Source of the DNA: Brevibacillus laterosporus
Lineage (GTDB): Bacteria > Bacillota > Bacilli > Brevibacillales > Brevibacillaceae
Assembly (NCBI RefSeq): GCF_030489605.1
Contig: NZ_JAUKFY010000025.1
Location: forward strand, 1 to 64,000
DNA: 64,000 bases
Direction: 5' to 3'
In this document: positions 28,453-39,288 of the stretch, piece after piece
How the letters are laid out: each line of letters begins with the position of its first letter
Position numbering within the stretch: the first letter of the stretch is position 1
Made by a program: the position numbers and the translations under genes
Notes under the pieces: model-generated
What the model saw: the letters and a program-made list of their open reading frames with translations, nothing else
What the model was told of the DNA's origin: nothing
Database searches by the model: none

Positions 28453-31400
28453 GTGATTGACGTCAATAATTTTGAATATATGAAGATTGGTTTAGCTTCT
28501 CCCGATAAGATCCGTTCGTGGTCTTTCGGGGAAGTTAAAAAACCTGAAACAATTAACTACCGTACCCTGAAGCCTGAGAAAGATGGTTTGTTCTGTGAAC
28601 GTATTTTCGGACCAACCAAGGATTGGGAATGTCATTGCGGTAAATACAAGCGCGTTCGTTATAAAGGTGTAGTCTGTGATCGATGCGGCGTTGAGGTAAC
28701 TCGTGCAAAAGTGCGTCGTGAACGTATGGGACACATTGAGCTTGCTGCTCCTGTTTCCCACATCTGGTATTTCAAAGGTATCCCAAGCCGCATGGGTCTG
28801 GTACTGGATATGTCTCCGCGTTCCCTTGAGGAAGTTATCTACTTCGCTTCTTATGTAGTAGTAGATGCCGGGGATACTCCTTTGGACAAAAAACAACTTT
28901 TGTCTGAAAAAGAATACCGTAACTACCGCGAGAAATATGGTCAATCCTTCCAAGCAGCAATGGGTGCTGAAGCAATTCGCCGTTTGCTAGCTGAAATTGA
29001 TCTTGAAAAAGAAGTAAGCACTCTGAAGGAAGATTTAAAAACTGTACAGGGTCAACGCCGTACTCGTGCGATTAAACGTTTAGAGGTGCTGGAAGCATTC
29101 CGCAACTCTGGTAATCGCCCTGATTGGATGGTACTTGACGTATTGCCTGTAATTCCTCCAGAATTGCGCCCGATGGTACAGTTGGATGGTGGACGTTTTG
29201 CGACATCTGACCTGAATGACTTGTATCGTCGTGTGATCAACCGCAACAACCGTCTAAAACGCCTCCTTGAACTTGGCGCGCCAGACATTATCGTACAAAA
29301 CGAAAAACGTATGCTACAAGAAGCAGTGGATGCGTTGATTGATAACGGTCGTCGCGGACGTCCTGTTACTGGTCCTGGTAACCGTCCATTGAAATCCTTG
29401 AGTCATATGCTTAAAGGTAAACAAGGTCGTTTCCGTCAAAACCTGTTGGGTAAACGTGTTGACTACTCTGGTCGTTCCGTTATCGTAGTAGGACCGAACC
29501 TTCGCATGTACCAATGCGGTCTACCTAAGGAAATGGCGTTGGAACTGTTCAAGCCTTTCGTAATGAAGGAGCTTGTAGCAAAAGGCCTAGCTCATAACAT
29601 TAAGAGTGCAAAACGTAAAGTTGAGCGTATACAGCCTGAGGTATGGGACGTATTGGAAGAGGTAATCAAGGAACATCCTGTATTACTAAACCGCGCTCCT
29701 ACCTTGCACCGTTTGGGTATTCAAGCATTTGAGCCGGTATTGGTTGAGGGACGTGCGATTCGTCTGCATCCGCTCGTATGTACTGCTTATAACGCTGACT
29801 TTGACGGTGACCAAATGGCGGTTCACGTACCATTGTCTGCAGAGGCACAAGCTGAAGCTCGTATCCTAATGCTTGCTGCTCAAAACATCTTGAACCCGAA
29901 AGATGGTAAACCAGTTGTAACACCTTCTCAGGATATGGTGCTTGGTTCTTACTATCTGACGCTGGAGCGCAGAGGAGATGTGGGTGAAGGTTCTATCTTC
30001 CGTGACCCTGCTGATGCGATTGCAGCTTATGAGAATGCATATATCACGCTGCAAACACGTATCCTTATTCCGGCTAAGAGCTTGAACAAAACTTCATTTA
30101 CGGAAAAACAGCAGGATGCATTGCTAGCAACTACGGTAGGTAAAGTAATCTTTAATGAAATTTTTCCTCCAGAGCTGCCATACATCAATGCGCCTACTAG
30201 AGATAACCTTCAGAACCAAGTTTCTGATGAGTACTTTATGTTTGAAAAAGGTCAGGATACCACTGCTTTTATTAAGAGCTTGAAGGATCCGGGTGCTGTT
30301 AAAAAAGGCTTCTTGGGAACAATCATTGCTGAATGCTTCCGTCGCTTTGGAACAACCATGACCTCTGAAATTCTTGATAAAATAAAAGAATTGGCATTTA
30401 AATATTCAACAAAAGCTGGTATTACGATTGCCGTTGCCGATATCGTAGTTCCATCTGAAAAACAATCCATTCTTAGCAGTGCTGACGAGAAAGTAAATGC
30501 GGTAATGACGCAATTCCGTCGTGGTTTAATTACCGAAGACGAGCGTTATGACCGTGTTATCTCCATCTGGTCAAAAGCTAAAGATGAAGTAACTGACGTT
30601 CTCATGAAATCCATGGATCAATTCAATGCGATTTACATGATGGCTAACTCCGGAGCCCGCGGTAACGTGTCCCAGATTACTCAGCTAGCTGGTATGCGTG
30701 GTCTGATGGCAAACCCGTCAGGTCGAATCATCGAGTTACCGATCAAATCCAACTTCCGTGAAGGTTTAACGGTATTGGAATACTTCATCTCTACGCATGG
30801 TGCGCGTAAAGGTTTGGCCGATACAGCCCTGCGTACTGCCGACTCAGGTTACTTAACTCGTCGTCTGGTAGACGTAGCGCAAGACGTTATCGTTCGCGAA
30901 GAAGATTGCGGAACAGATAAAGGTATTCGCGTAAGTGCTATTAAAGATGGTAAAGAAGAAATCGAAAAGCTGTCTGACCGATTGGAAGGTCGTACTTGCT
31001 TTGAAACTGTTCGTCATCCTGAAACTGGTGAGATCCTTGTTCATCGCAATGAGGAAATTACTGAGGAGATGGCTGAATTAATCGTTAAGCTTGGCATTCA
31101 AGATGTATACATTCGTAATGTACTTGCTTGCCGCACAAGTCACGGGGTCTGCAAACGTTGCTATGGCCGTAACCTAGCAACAGGAGCAGAGGTAGAGATC
31201 GGTGAAGCAGTAGGTATTATTGCTGCACAATCTATCGGTGAACCGGGTACACAGTTGACAATGCGTACGTTCCATACCGGTGGGGTAGCAGGGGACGATA
31301 TCACGCAAGGTTTGCCGCGTATCCAAGAGTTGTTTGAAGCTCGTAACCCGAAAGGTCAAGCGGTTATCACCGAAATCGACTCAGAAGTGGTTAGCATCCG

Positions 31401-32070
31401 TGAAGATAAAGATAAACGCATCATCGAGGTTCGCGGTGAAGCAGAGAACAAAGAATACGCAGCGCCATACGGTGCACGTATCAAGGTATCTGTTGGCCAA
31501 AAACTAAATGCCGGTGATGAGTTAACAGAGGGTTCTGTAGACCCGAAAGAAATGCTGAAAGTACGAGGTCAGCGCGGTGTATCCAACTACATCCTGCAAG
31601 AGGTTCAGAAAGTTTACCGTATGCAAGGGGTAGAAATCAACGACAAGCACGTTGAGGTAATGATTCGTCAAATGCTTCGTAAATTGCGTGTCATTGATAG
31701 TGGAGAAACTGATCTGTTGCCAGGTTCTTTCGTAGAAGTTCATGAATTTGAGCAAGCCAATGCGAAAGTGCTTATGTCTGGTAAGAGCCCAGCAGTTGGA
31801 CGCCCAGTGTTGCTTGGTATCACAAAAGCATCCTTGGAGACAGATTCCTTCTTGTCTGCAGCATCCTTCCAAGAAACAACACGTGTTCTTACAGATGCAG
31901 CGATTAAGGGTAAAGTAGATAAGCTTCTTGGATTGAAAGAGAACGTAATTATTGGTAAGCTGATCCCGGCTGGTACCGGTATGAACCGTTATCGCAACTC
32001 AAGACTCTTAAATCGTGAACAAGCAGAAGGCAATTCTGACGTACTAGAAGCAGTGTCAGTAGAATCTTAG
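28453..32070 (+). CDS. rpoC: RNA polymerase beta' subunit
   Basis: 1205 residues. Zinc domain [20 protein letters not shown] near 60-79, catalytic Mg loop NADFDGD at about 447-453, the trigger-loop region and a second zinc site (CGTDKG...[13 protein letters not shown]). GTG start with GAGGGAGG 9 bases upstream. Last gene of the rif operon; a long stem-loop follows. Confidence 0.98.
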   Translation: MIDVNNFEYMKIGLASPDKIRSWSFGEVKKPETINYRTLKPEKDGLFCERIFGPTKDWECHCGKYKRVRYKGVVCDRCGVEVTRAKVRRERMGHIELAAPVSHIWYFKGIPSRMGLVLDMSPRSLEEVIYFASYVVVDAGDTPLDKKQLLSEKEYRNYREKYGQSFQAAMGAEAIRRLLAEIDLEKEVSTLKEDLKTVQGQRRTRAIKRLEVLEAFRNSGNRPDWMVLDVLPVIPPELRPMVQLDGGRFATSDLNDLYRRVINRNNRLKRLLELGAPDIIVQNEKRMLQEAVDALIDNGRRGRPVTGPGNRPLKSLSHMLKGKQGRFRQNLLGKRVDYSGRSVIVVGPNLRMYQCGLPKEMALELFKPFVMKELVAKGLAHNIKSAKRKVERIQPEVWDVLEEVIKEHPVLLNRAPTLHRLGIQAFEPVLVEGRAIRLHPLVCTAYNADFDGDQMAVHVPLSAEAQAEARILMLAAQNILNPKDGKPVVTPSQDMVLGSYYLTLERRGDVGEGSIFRDPADAIAAYENAYITLQTRILIPAKSLNKTSFTEKQQDALLATTVGKVIFNEIFPPELPYINAPTRDNLQNQVSDEYFMFEKGQDTTAFIKSLKDPGAVKKGFLGTIIAECFRRFGTTMTSEILDKIKELAFKYSTKAGITIAVADIVVPSEKQSILSSADEKVNAVMTQFRRGLITEDERYDRVISIWSKAKDEVTDVLMKSMDQFNAIYMMANSGARGNVSQITQLAGMRGLMANPSGRIIELPIKSNFREGLTVLEYFISTHGARKGLADTALRTADSGYLTRRLVDVAQDVIVREEDCGTDKGIRVSAIKDGKEEIEKLSDRLEGRTCFETVRHPETGEILVHRNEEITEEMAELIVKLGIQDVYIRNVLACRTSHGVCKRCYGRNLATGAEVEIGEAVGIIAAQSIGEPGTQLTMRTFHTGGVAGDDITQGLPRIQELFEARNPKGQAVITEIDSEVVSIREDKDKRIIEVRGEAENKEYAAPYGARIKVSVGQKLNAGDELTEGSVDPKEMLKVRGQRGVSNYILQEVQKVYRMQGVEINDKHVEVMIRQMLRKLRVIDSGETDLLPGSFVEVHEFEQANAKVLMSGKSPAVGRPVLLGITKASLETDSFLSAASFQETTRVLTDAAIKGKVDKLLGLKENVIIGKLIPAGTGMNRYRNSRLLNREQAEGNSDVLEAVSVES

Positions 32071-32076
32071 TTTGCT

Positions 32077-32126
32077 AATTGATAAAGAGGCGTTTCCTCT
32101 CTGGGGAAACTGCCTCCTTATCAATT
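32077..32126 (+). terminator. Long stem-loop after rpoC
   Basis: AATTGATAA (32077-32085) / TTATCAATT (32118-32126), GAGGC (32087-32091) / GCCTC (32112-32116) and GTTTCC (32092-32097) / GGAAAC (32105-32110) stack into about 20 bp. Only TAATAG follows, so it may be a factor-assisted terminator, a weak intrinsic one, or a processing/stability site. Confidence 0.65.
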
Positions 32127-32157
32127 TAATAGAAAGTAATTTTTATAGAATAATAGG

Positions 32158-32186
32158 TTGACTTCTATAAAAATAGCTGGTATGAT
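32158..32186 (+). promoter_or_regulatory. Promoter of the str operon
   Basis: TTGACT (32158-32163), 17 bp, TATGAT (32181-32186). Transcription from about 32193 would cover the L7Ae-like gene, rpsL, rpsG, fusA and possibly tuf. Confidence 0.8.
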
Positions 32187-32232
32187 ACTTGAGTGTGCCT
32201 GATACTCAATTACTTTGGAGGATATGATCATC

Positions 32233-32487
32233 ATGTCTTATGAAAAAGTAGAGTGGGCAAAGGAGTTAACGATCGGTATTAATCAAACCACCAAAGCGAT
32301 CGAACACGGACTTGTTGAGGAAGTGTTTCTGGCTAAGGATGCAGATAGACGTTTAATACAAAAGATCGCACTTCTATGTAAAGAAAAGGGTGTTCCCGTC
32401 AACTTTGTTGATTCCATGAAGCGCTTAGGTAAAGCGTGTGGAATACAGGTTGGGGCAGCCGCTTGTGCAATAAAAAAGAGTGGTTAA
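32233..32487 (+). CDS. L7Ae-family K-turn-binding ribosomal-like protein (YbxF)
   Basis: 84 residues of the L7Ae/L30e fold: NQTTKAIEHGLVEEVFLAKDAD at the start of the RNA-binding face, and VNFVDSMKRLGKACGIQVGAAA at the C-terminal loop. Homologues of B. subtilis YbxF bind kink-turns and associate with the ribosome. ATG 32233 is 11 bases from GGAGG; an in-frame ATG at 32224 is too close. First gene of the str operon. Confidence 0.93.
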   Translation: MSYEKVEWAKELTIGINQTTKAIEHGLVEEVFLAKDADRRLIQKIALLCKEKGVPVNFVDSMKRLGKACGIQVGAAACAIKKSG

Positions 32488-32605
32488 GTCATGTTTTTGT
32501 TGAAGAACCGTGCGTTTTTCTGGCAAAGGCATCTTATTTTGCCCATATGTGATTCACCTGGATCTGTGGTCTTACAATAAAGAATGAGGAAGGAGGAAAA
32601 AGATC

Positions 32606-33028
32606 ATGCCTACAATTAACCAATTAGTGCGCAAAGGTCGTAAAGATAAAGTCGTAAAGTCTAAGTCCCCAGCTCTACAAAAAGGGTACAACAGCTTTAA
32701 GAAATCTCAAACGAACCAAAGCTCGCCTCAAAAACGTGGTGTATGTACTCGTGTAGGTACAATGACACCTAAAAAACCGAACTCCGCGCTTCGTAAGTAT
32801 GCTCGTGTACGTTTAACTAACGGAATCGAGGTTACAGCTTACATCGGAGGTATCGGTCACAACCTTCAAGAACATAGTGTTGTACTAGTTCGTGGTGGTC
32901 GTGTAAAAGACTTACCAGGGGTACGTTATCATATCGTACGTGGTGCGCTTGATACTGCGGGTGTTAACAACCGTATGCAATCTCGCTCCAAATATGGTAC
33001 AAAACGTCCGAAGGCTGCAAAAAAATAA
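32606..33028 (+). CDS. rpsL: 30S ribosomal protein S12
   Basis: 140 residues. Decoding-centre protein; the streptomycin loops [12 protein letters not shown] and [12 protein letters not shown] are unmutated. Its stop codon TAA (33026-33028) lies within the hairpin TAATCACG / CGTGATTA (33026-33044). AGGAGGAAAA 5 bases upstream of the ATG. Confidence 0.98.
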   Translation: MPTINQLVRKGRKDKVVKSKSPALQKGYNSFKKSQTNQSSPQKRGVCTRVGTMTPKKPNSALRKYARVRLTNGIEVTAYIGGIGHNLQEHSVVLVRGGRVKDLPGVRYHIVRGALDTAGVNNRMQSRSKYGTKRPKAAKK

Positions 33029-33079
33029 TCACGTTGCGTGATTACATTATAATAACTCTAGGAAAAGGAGGGAAACTTG

Positions 33080-33550
33080 ATGCCGCGTAAAGGTCCAGTT
33101 GCTCGACGCGACGTATTGCCAGATCCAATTCATAACAGCAAGTTGGTTACTCGTTTAATCAACCGTTTGATGTTGGACGGTAAACGTGGAGTTGCGCAAA
33201 ATATCCTATATAACTCGTTTGACATCATTCAAGAACGTACAGGACGCAACCCTATGGAAGTGTTCGAAGAAGCTCTTAAAAACATCATGCCTGTACTTGA
33301 GGTAAAAGCTCGCCGTGTAGGTGGTGCTAACTACCAAGTACCTATTGAGGTTAAACCTGAGCGTCGTACGACTCTTGGTCTTCGTTGGTTAGTTAACTAC
33401 GCTCGTCTTCGTGGTGAAAAAACTATGGAGCAGCGTTTGGCTAGCGAAATTATGGATGCAGCAAACAGTACTGGTGCAGCTGTTAAGAAACGTGAGGACA
33501 CTCACAAAATGGCTGAAGCAAACAAAGCGTTTGCACACTATCGCTGGTAG
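33080..33550 (+). CDS. rpsG: 30S ribosomal protein S7
   Basis: 156 residues from ATG 33080 (AAGGAGGGAAACTTG upstream; the TTG at 33077 would add one residue). Primary 16S 3'-domain binder. Signature [26 protein letters not shown] at the N-terminus. In other bacteria S7 represses its own operon through the rpsL-rpsG spacer; here that spacer holds the short hairpin around the rpsL stop. Confidence 0.98.
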   Translation: MPRKGPVARRDVLPDPIHNSKLVTRLINRLMLDGKRGVAQNILYNSFDIIQERTGRNPMEVFEEALKNIMPVLEVKARRVGGANYQVPIEVKPERRTTLGLRWLVNYARLRGEKTMEQRLASEIMDAANSTGAAVKKREDTHKMAEANKAFAHYRW

Positions 33551-33558
33551 AATGCAAA

Positions 33559-33581
33559 GCGGGTATCTGAAGGATACCCGC
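33559..33581 (+). promoter_or_regulatory. Hairpin between rpsG and fusA
   Basis: Perfect 9-bp stem GCGGGTATC (33559-33567) / GATACCCGC (33573-33581), loop TGAAG, just after the rpsG stop. The tail ATATTCTC is not a U tract. Probably a 3'-end stabiliser, processing site or weak terminator setting the S7:EF-G ratio. Confidence 0.6.
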
Positions 33582-33619
33582 ATATTCTCACATATGAGTA
33601 TGGAAGGAGCAATTCCTAA

Positions 33620-35698
33620 ATGGCTCGCGAATTCTCTCTAGCGAATACGCGTAATATCGGTATCATGGCACACATCGATGCCGGTAAAACGACAACAACC
33701 GAGCGTATTCTTTTTTATACCGGTCGCGTTCACAAAATCGGTGAGACACACGAAGGTGCCGCAACGATGGACTGGATGGAACAAGAACAAGAGCGCGGTA
33801 TCACAATCACTTCTGCTGCTACGACTGCTCAATGGAATGGTCACCGCATCAACATCATCGATACACCTGGTCACGTAGACTTCACAGTTGAGGTTGAACG
33901 TTCTCTGCGTGTACTTGATGGTACTGTTGCGGTTTTTGACGCGAAGGGCGGCGTAGAACCTCAGTCTGAGACTGTATGGCGCCAAGCAGACCGTTATGGT
34001 GTACCACGTATTTGTTACGTAAACAAAATGGATATCATGGGTGCAAACTATGATATGTGTTTAGAACAAATTAAAGAGCGTCTAGGCGCTAACCCTGTAG
34101 CTATCCAATATCCAATTGGTGCTGAAGATAATTTCACAGGTATCGTTGACCTTGTTGAAATGAAAGCTCACATCTATGTAGATGACTTGGGTAAAACTTC
34201 TGAAACTACAGAGATCCCTGCTGAATTAAAAGAAAGATGCGAAGAACTTCGCATGCATCTTGTTGAATCAGCTGCAGAACAAGACGAAGAATTAATGATG
34301 AAATACCTTGAAGGCGAAGAGTTAACCATTGAAGAAATCAAAGGTGCTCTGCGTAAAGGTACTATCGCAGTTAATCTAGTTCCTGTTCTTTGTGGTTCTT
34401 CTTATAAGAACAAAGGTGTTCAATTGATGTTGGATGCAGTAGTTGACTACTTGCCAGCTCCAATTGACGTACCAGCTATTAAAGGTACTCTTCCTGATAG
34501 TGAAGAAGAAGTAGTTCGTGAATCCGATGACAATGGTCCGTTCTCTGCTCTTGCATTTAAGATCATGACTGACCCTTACGTTGGTAAACTTACATTCTTC
34601 CGTGTATACTCTGGTACACTAGCTTCCGGTTCTTACTTGCTGAACTCTACCAAGGGTAAACGCGAGCGTATCGGACGTATCCTACAAATGCACGCTAACC
34701 ACCGTGAAGAAATCCCTATGGTTTACTCCGGTGACATTGCAGCGGCTGTAGGTTTGAAGGATACTACAACTGGGGATACCTTGTGCGATGAGAAATCGCC
34801 AGTTATCCTTGAGTCTATGGTATTCCCTGAGCCAGTTATCCACGTTGCTATTGAACCAAAATCCAAAGCAGACCAAGATAAGATGGGTATCGCCCTTTCT
34901 AAACTTTCTGAAGAGGATCCAACGTTCCGTACGCACACTGATGAAGAAACTGGACAAACCATCATCGGTGGTATGGGTGAGCTTCACCTAGATATCATCG
35001 TTGACCGTATGAGACGCGAATTCAAGGTAGAAGCTAACGTGGGTGCTCCACAAGTAGCTTACCGTGAAACATTCCGCGGATCTGCTAAGGTTGATGGTAA
35101 ATTCGTACGCCAATCCGGTGGTCGTGGTCAATACGGTCACGTTGTGGTTGAGTTCTCTCCACTTGAGCCAGGTCAAGGCTTCATGTTTGAGAACAAAATT
35201 GTTGGTGGTGCGGTTCCTCGTGAATACATCCCAGCAGCTCAAGCGGGTATCGAAGAAGCTATGAAAAATGGTGTTCTTGCAGGATTCCCACTTGTAGACA
35301 TTAAAGCTGTTCTTGTAGACGGTAGCTACCATGATGTAGACTCCTCTGAGATGGCGTTTAAAGTTGCAGGTTCCTTGGCACTTAAAGAAGCAGCTAAGAA
35401 GTGTGGAGCTGTTCTTCTTGAGCCAGTTATGAAAGTAGAAGTTACTGTACCTGAAGACTACATGGGTGACGTAATGGGTGACCTTAACTCTCGCCGTGGA
35501 CGCATTGAAGGTATGGAAGCTCGTGCAAACGCACAAGTTATCCGCGCAATGGTACCACTTTCTGAGATGTTTGGTTACTCTACAGTACTACGTTCCCGTA
35601 CACAAGGTCGCGGTCAGTACTCTATGCAAATCGACCACTACGAAGAAGTACCAAGAAATATTTCTGATGAAATCATCAAGAAGTCTAAAGGTGAATAA
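33620..35698 (+). CDS. fusA: Elongation factor G
   Basis: 692-residue translocase. G1 [17 protein letters not shown], switch [12 protein letters not shown]4 NKMD, and domain IV with the loop that enters the decoding site. AAGGAGCAATTCCTAA upstream of the ATG. Fusidic-acid target. Followed by a 163-bp spacer with a strong inverted repeat before tuf. Confidence 0.98.
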   Translation: MAREFSLANTRNIGIMAHIDAGKTTTTERILFYTGRVHKIGETHEGAATMDWMEQEQERGITITSAATTAQWNGHRINIIDTPGHVDFTVEVERSLRVLDGTVAVFDAKGGVEPQSETVWRQADRYGVPRICYVNKMDIMGANYDMCLEQIKERLGANPVAIQYPIGAEDNFTGIVDLVEMKAHIYVDDLGKTSETTEIPAELKERCEELRMHLVESAAEQDEELMMKYLEGEELTIEEIKGALRKGTIAVNLVPVLCGSSYKNKGVQLMLDAVVDYLPAPIDVPAIKGTLPDSEEEVVRESDDNGPFSALAFKIMTDPYVGKLTFFRVYSGTLASGSYLLNSTKGKRERIGRILQMHANHREEIPMVYSGDIAAAVGLKDTTTGDTLCDEKSPVILESMVFPEPVIHVAIEPKSKADQDKMGIALSKLSEEDPTFRTHTDEETGQTIIGGMGELHLDIIVDRMRREFKVEANVGAPQVAYRETFRGSAKVDGKFVRQSGGRGQYGHVVVEFSPLEPGQGFMFENKIVGGAVPREYIPAAQAGIEEAMKNGVLAGFPLVDIKAVLVDGSYHDVDSSEMAFKVAGSLALKEAAKKCGAVLLEPVMKVEVTVPEDYMGDVMGDLNSRRGRIEGMEARANAQVIRAMVPLSEMFGYSTVLRSRTQGRGQYSMQIDHYEEVPRNISDEIIKKSKGE

Positions 35699-35758
35699 TC
35701 AGTATCTATTTTTTGGGAATTTACTTCCAGTGTAGATTTCTCTCTTTATCTTCAAAGA

Positions 35759-35810
35759 AGAAAGGTTTACAATATTGTTTGGTTACAGCCAACTTCATGT
35801 AAACCTTTCT
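35759..35810 (+). promoter_or_regulatory. tuf leader inverted repeat
   Basis: AGAAAGGTTTACA (35759-35771) is perfectly complementary to TGTAAACCTTTCT (35798-35810), 13 bp, with an inner TTGG/CCAA hairpin (around GGTTACAGCC). The following bases, CTCTATACTTATTATAAAAAA, are pyrimidine- then A-rich. It sits about 50 nt before the tuf start and may be an attenuator, a processing site or a translation control element. Confidence 0.65.
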
Positions 35811-35861
35811 CTCTATACTTATTATAAAAAACCTTTAATCTTTAAGGAGGCACAAATTCTC

Positions 35862-37052
35862 ATGGCAAAAGCTAAATTTGAGCGGAATAAACCCCACGTT
35901 AACATCGGTACTATCGGTCACGTTGACCATGGTAAAACAACTCTAACTGCTGCTATCACTACTGTTCTTTCAGTAACTGGTGGAGCAACTGCTATGGACT
36001 ACGGTAGCATCGACGCTGCTCCTGAAGAGCGCGAGCGTGGTATCACAATCAACACTGCACACGTTGAGTACGAAACTGAAACTCGTCACTATGCACACGT
36101 TGACTGCCCAGGCCATGCTGACTATGTTAAAAACATGATCACTGGTGCTGCACAAATGGACGGAGCGATCCTAGTAGTATCTGCTGCTGACGGTCCAATG
36201 CCACAAACTCGTGAGCACATCCTTCTTTCTAAACAAGTAGGTGTACCTTACATCGTAGTATTCATGAACAAATGCGACATGGTTGACGATGAAGAGTTGC
36301 TAGAACTAGTTGAAATGGAAATCCGTGACCTATTGTCTCAATACGAGTTCCCAGGTGACGACACTCCAGTAATCAAAGGTTCTGCTAAAGAAGCTTTGGA
36401 TAACCCAACTGGCGAATGGGCTAAGAAAATTCTTGAGTTGATGGAAGCAGTTGATTCTTACATCCCAACTCCAGAACGTGCTACTGACAAACCTTTCTTG
36501 ATGCCTGTAGAGGACGTATTCACAATCACTGGTCGTGGTACAGTTGCTACTGGTCGCGTTGAGCGCGGTGTTATCAAAGTTGGTGACGCTATCGAAATCA
36601 TCGGTCTTCAAGAAGAAACTCGCAGCTCCACTGTAACAGGTGTTGAGATGTTCCGTAAGCTTCTTGACCAAGCTGAAGCTGGGGACAACATTGGTGCTCT
36701 TCTACGTGGTGTTGAGCGTAAAGACATCGAGCGTGGACAATGTCTAGCTAAACCAGGTTCCGTTAAACCTTACACTAAATTCAAATGTGAAGTTTACGTT
36801 CTATCTAAAGAAGAAGGTGGACGTCATACTCCATTCTTCGCAAACTACCGTCCACAGTTCTACTTCCGTACAACTGACGTAACAGGTATCATCCAATTGC
36901 CAGAAGGCGTTGAAATGATCATGCCTGGCGATAACACTGAGTTCACTGTTGAACTTATCGCTCCAGTTGCAATGGAACAAGGTACTCGTTTCGCGATTCG
37001 CGAAGGTGGCCGTACAGTAGGCGCTGGCGTAGTATCTACTATTGTTGAGTAA
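35862..37052 (+). CDS. tuf: Elongation factor Tu
   Basis: 396 residues from ATG 35862 (TTTAAGGAGG 11 bases upstream). GHVDHGKTT (19-27), [21 protein letters not shown] and NKCD motifs are present. The longer frame from 35775 would run through the leader hairpin and is rejected. Ends the str operon at a strong terminator. Confidence 0.98.
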   Translation: MAKAKFERNKPHVNIGTIGHVDHGKTTLTAAITTVLSVTGGATAMDYGSIDAAPEERERGITINTAHVEYETETRHYAHVDCPGHADYVKNMITGAAQMDGAILVVSAADGPMPQTREHILLSKQVGVPYIVVFMNKCDMVDDEELLELVEMEIRDLLSQYEFPGDDTPVIKGSAKEALDNPTGEWAKKILELMEAVDSYIPTPERATDKPFLMPVEDVFTITGRGTVATGRVERGVIKVGDAIEIIGLQEETRSSTVTGVEMFRKLLDQAEAGDNIGALLRGVERKDIERGQCLAKPGSVKPYTKFKCEVYVLSKEEGGRHTPFFANYRPQFYFRTTDVTGIIQLPEGVEMIMPGDNTEFTVELIAPVAMEQGTRFAIREGGRTVGAGVVSTIVE

Positions 37053-37066
37053 TTTTTACTTGATAT

Positions 37067-37099
37067 AAAAAACCCGAGGAATATATCCTCGGGTTTTTT
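37067..37099 (+). terminator. Terminator of the str operon
   Basis: CCCGAGGA (37073-37080) / TCCTCGGG (37086-37093), flanked by AAAAAA and TTTTTT, which extends the helix. Strong and bidirectional-looking. Confidence 0.95.
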
Positions 37100-37197
37100 G
37101 TATGCTTTGCAAACGTTACTTTTCAACCGCCCTATAGTCAAATCAATATCAACCTGTTACAATACCTTTCATATTTTGATTGAGGAGTGGAACAGAA

Positions 37198-38120
37198 GTG
37201 GGAAAGAAAGATTCATACATCTATGTCATATTAACATCTGTAGTATGCTTCTGGGGACTTAATGTAGTAATGATAAAATATCTGTCTTTTTTTCCTCCAG
37301 TAGTCATTGCAGCGATTCGAATGTTGATGCGGCAATTGTATTAACTCCAATCCTATTTGTTAAGAAAGAAAAATGTAAGATATCAGTAAAGCAATGGCTG
37401 TTTATAGTAGCAATCGGCTCTACATCAATTGCTTTGCATCAGGTTCTTTTAGCTTGGGGGCTTCAACATAGTACAGCTGGAAGCTCCTCATTAATTTTGG
37501 CATTAAATCCTTTAGCCACTAGTTTATTAGCCGCTATGTTTTTTGGGGAAAAGCTAAGTTTTCGCAAAGGCTTAGGTATTTTACTTGGTTTTACTGGTGT
37601 AATTATTGCAGTTACATCAAAAGGGAATGGACAAATCTCATTTGGATTGGGCGAGATCATTATCTTTGGATCTATGCTGATGTATGTAGCAGGTGGTTTG
37701 TTGGTAAGAGGGGCTAAGTCAACTGGTTTGCCGGTATGGGAGCTGACGGCGTATTCTCAGTGGATAGGTGCTATCGTGTTAGGGATTTTGAGCGTGGGGA
37801 TGTATCCTACATATATTTATCAGGAGATGAATACCAGTTGGTTCACCTGGTTTGTCATTTTTTGCTCGGGTGGCATATCCAGTGGTCTCGGATCATTAGG
37901 CTGGAATTATGGCATTCAAAAGATAGGAGCTAGTCAAACGTCCATTTTTCTCAATGGCATGCCAATAGCGAGTTTGCTTTTTGCTGCTTTGCTTATTGAC
38001 GAGCCGTTTACTTATTTGGCTGTAATTGCTCTGCTATGCACAGTTGCGGGAGTTTATCTAGGTTCTACCAAGCCGCGCCCTGTGAAAATTCAACTATCTA
38101 TTAAAGGTAGAGGAGTTTAG
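37198..38120 (+). pseudogene. EamA/DMT-family transporter, frameshifted
   Basis: GTG 37198 (GAGGAGTGG upstream) opens a frame with a first transmembrane helix and the FWGLN motif of drug/metabolite transporters, ending PVVIAAIRMLM then out of frame to a TAA. The rest of the protein continues in another frame from GCG 37329 (AAIVLTPILFVKK...) to TAG 38120. One base is missing between 37321 and 37331; restoring it gives a standard 10-helix, about 306-residue EamA transporter with two repeats. An internal start would leave only a C-terminal 228-residue part (37434). Either a true pseudogene, a sequencing error, or less likely programmed frameshifting. Confidence 0.85.
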
Positions 38121-38154
38121 ATGAAGTTCCAAGTGTGAAAAACTAATATTATAT

Positions 38155-38187
38155 AGAAGGGACGCCTAGGAAGGCGTTCCTTCTTGT
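38155..38187. terminator. Convergent terminator between the EamA pseudogene and globin
   Basis: AGAAGGGACGCC (38155-38166) / GGCGTTCCTTCT (38173-38184), 12 bp with one G-U, loop TAGGAA. The globin stop codon lies in the loop. It serves both converging units. Confidence 0.8.
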
Positions 38188-38570
38188 TGATTCCAATGAT
38201 TAATCATGTGGTGTGCTGTCAAAGTAAGTCGTTCAAAAATCTGAGATTTCATCGGTTCCTCAATCTCAGTATGATCTAGAGCTTGTTCCATACAATGAAG
38301 CCAAGCTCCTGCCCGTTTTGGAGTAATTTTAAAAGGCAGATGACGCGCTCGAAGCATGGGATGCCCATGTTTTTCAGAATAGAGAGAAGGTCCACCAAGA
38401 AATTGAGTTAGAAACAAATATTGCTTTGCTTTTACTTCTGTAAGATCAGATGGAAAAATAGGAATTAAGTCTTCATGCTTGGCAACCAAATCATAGAAGT
38501 GATTTACTAGTTTCTTAAGGGTGGGAGCTCCTCCAATTTGGTCATAAAGGCTTCCAGACTTTTCAATCAC
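38166..38570 (-). CDS. Truncated haemoglobin, group II (YjbI/trHbO type)
   Basis: 134-residue 2-over-2 globin binding O2 or NO. Features seen: IFPSDLTE, FLTQFLGGPSLYSEKHGHPMLRARHLPF with the proximal-histidine region (HGHPMLRARH), B10 Tyr in HFYDLV, and the group II tryptophan (AWLHCM). GTG start with AAAGGAG 7 bases upstream on the minus strand. It lies alone against the direction of the ribosomal genes, between tuf and rpsJ. Its promoter would be near 38600-38630 (TATAAT-like TATACA and TATAAT on the minus strand). In Bacillus the homologue is elsewhere, next to spxA/yjbH-linked genes. Confidence 0.92.
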   Translation of the reverse strand: MIEKSGSLYDQIGGAPTLKKLVNHFYDLVAKHEDLIPIFPSDLTEVKAKQYLFLTQFLGGPSLYSEKHGHPMLRARHLPFKITPKRAGAWLHCMEQALDHTEIEEPMKSQIFERLTLTAHHMINHWNQQEGTPS

Positions 38571-38668
38571 ATGAAGGCTCCTTTCTATTGTATAATAGCA
38601 AAAGTCGTAGCTCGCATAACTCTATTATACTTGTTTGATTAGAAATTCATAGGAATTACAAAAAAAAC

Positions 38669-38697
38669 TTGCAATGCCTATATTTCTTTAGTAAAAT
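38669..38697 (+). promoter_or_regulatory. Promoter of the S10-spc-alpha supercluster
   Basis: TTGCAA (38669-38674), 17 bp, TAAAAT (38692-38697). Start near 38704. This is the only strong promoter I see before the 15-kb ribosomal gene run. Confidence 0.75.
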
Positions 38698-38714
38698 AGT
38701 GAATGTTGGTCATG

Positions 38715-39140
<426 letters not shown>

Positions 39141-39288
39141 TCTCTACCTAGAGTGCGACACGCTAGCTAGCGTTGTCTTGATGAGTACGGAAGTTAAAGG
39201 ATTCACCATATAGCTCCCCTGCTCGTCAGTAGGGACTTGATACAACAAAGGTCATTTTATGAAAATGTTAATGTAGGAGGTGGCACAA

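Noticed and set aside
34988-35536. Minus-strand ORF opposite fusA (182 codons)
   Set aside because: Shadow of the EF-G coding strand; no ribosome site or recognisable domain.
35775-35861. N-terminal extension of EF-Tu
   Set aside because: It would translate the leader hairpin; the family N-terminus and AAGGAGG both point to 35862.
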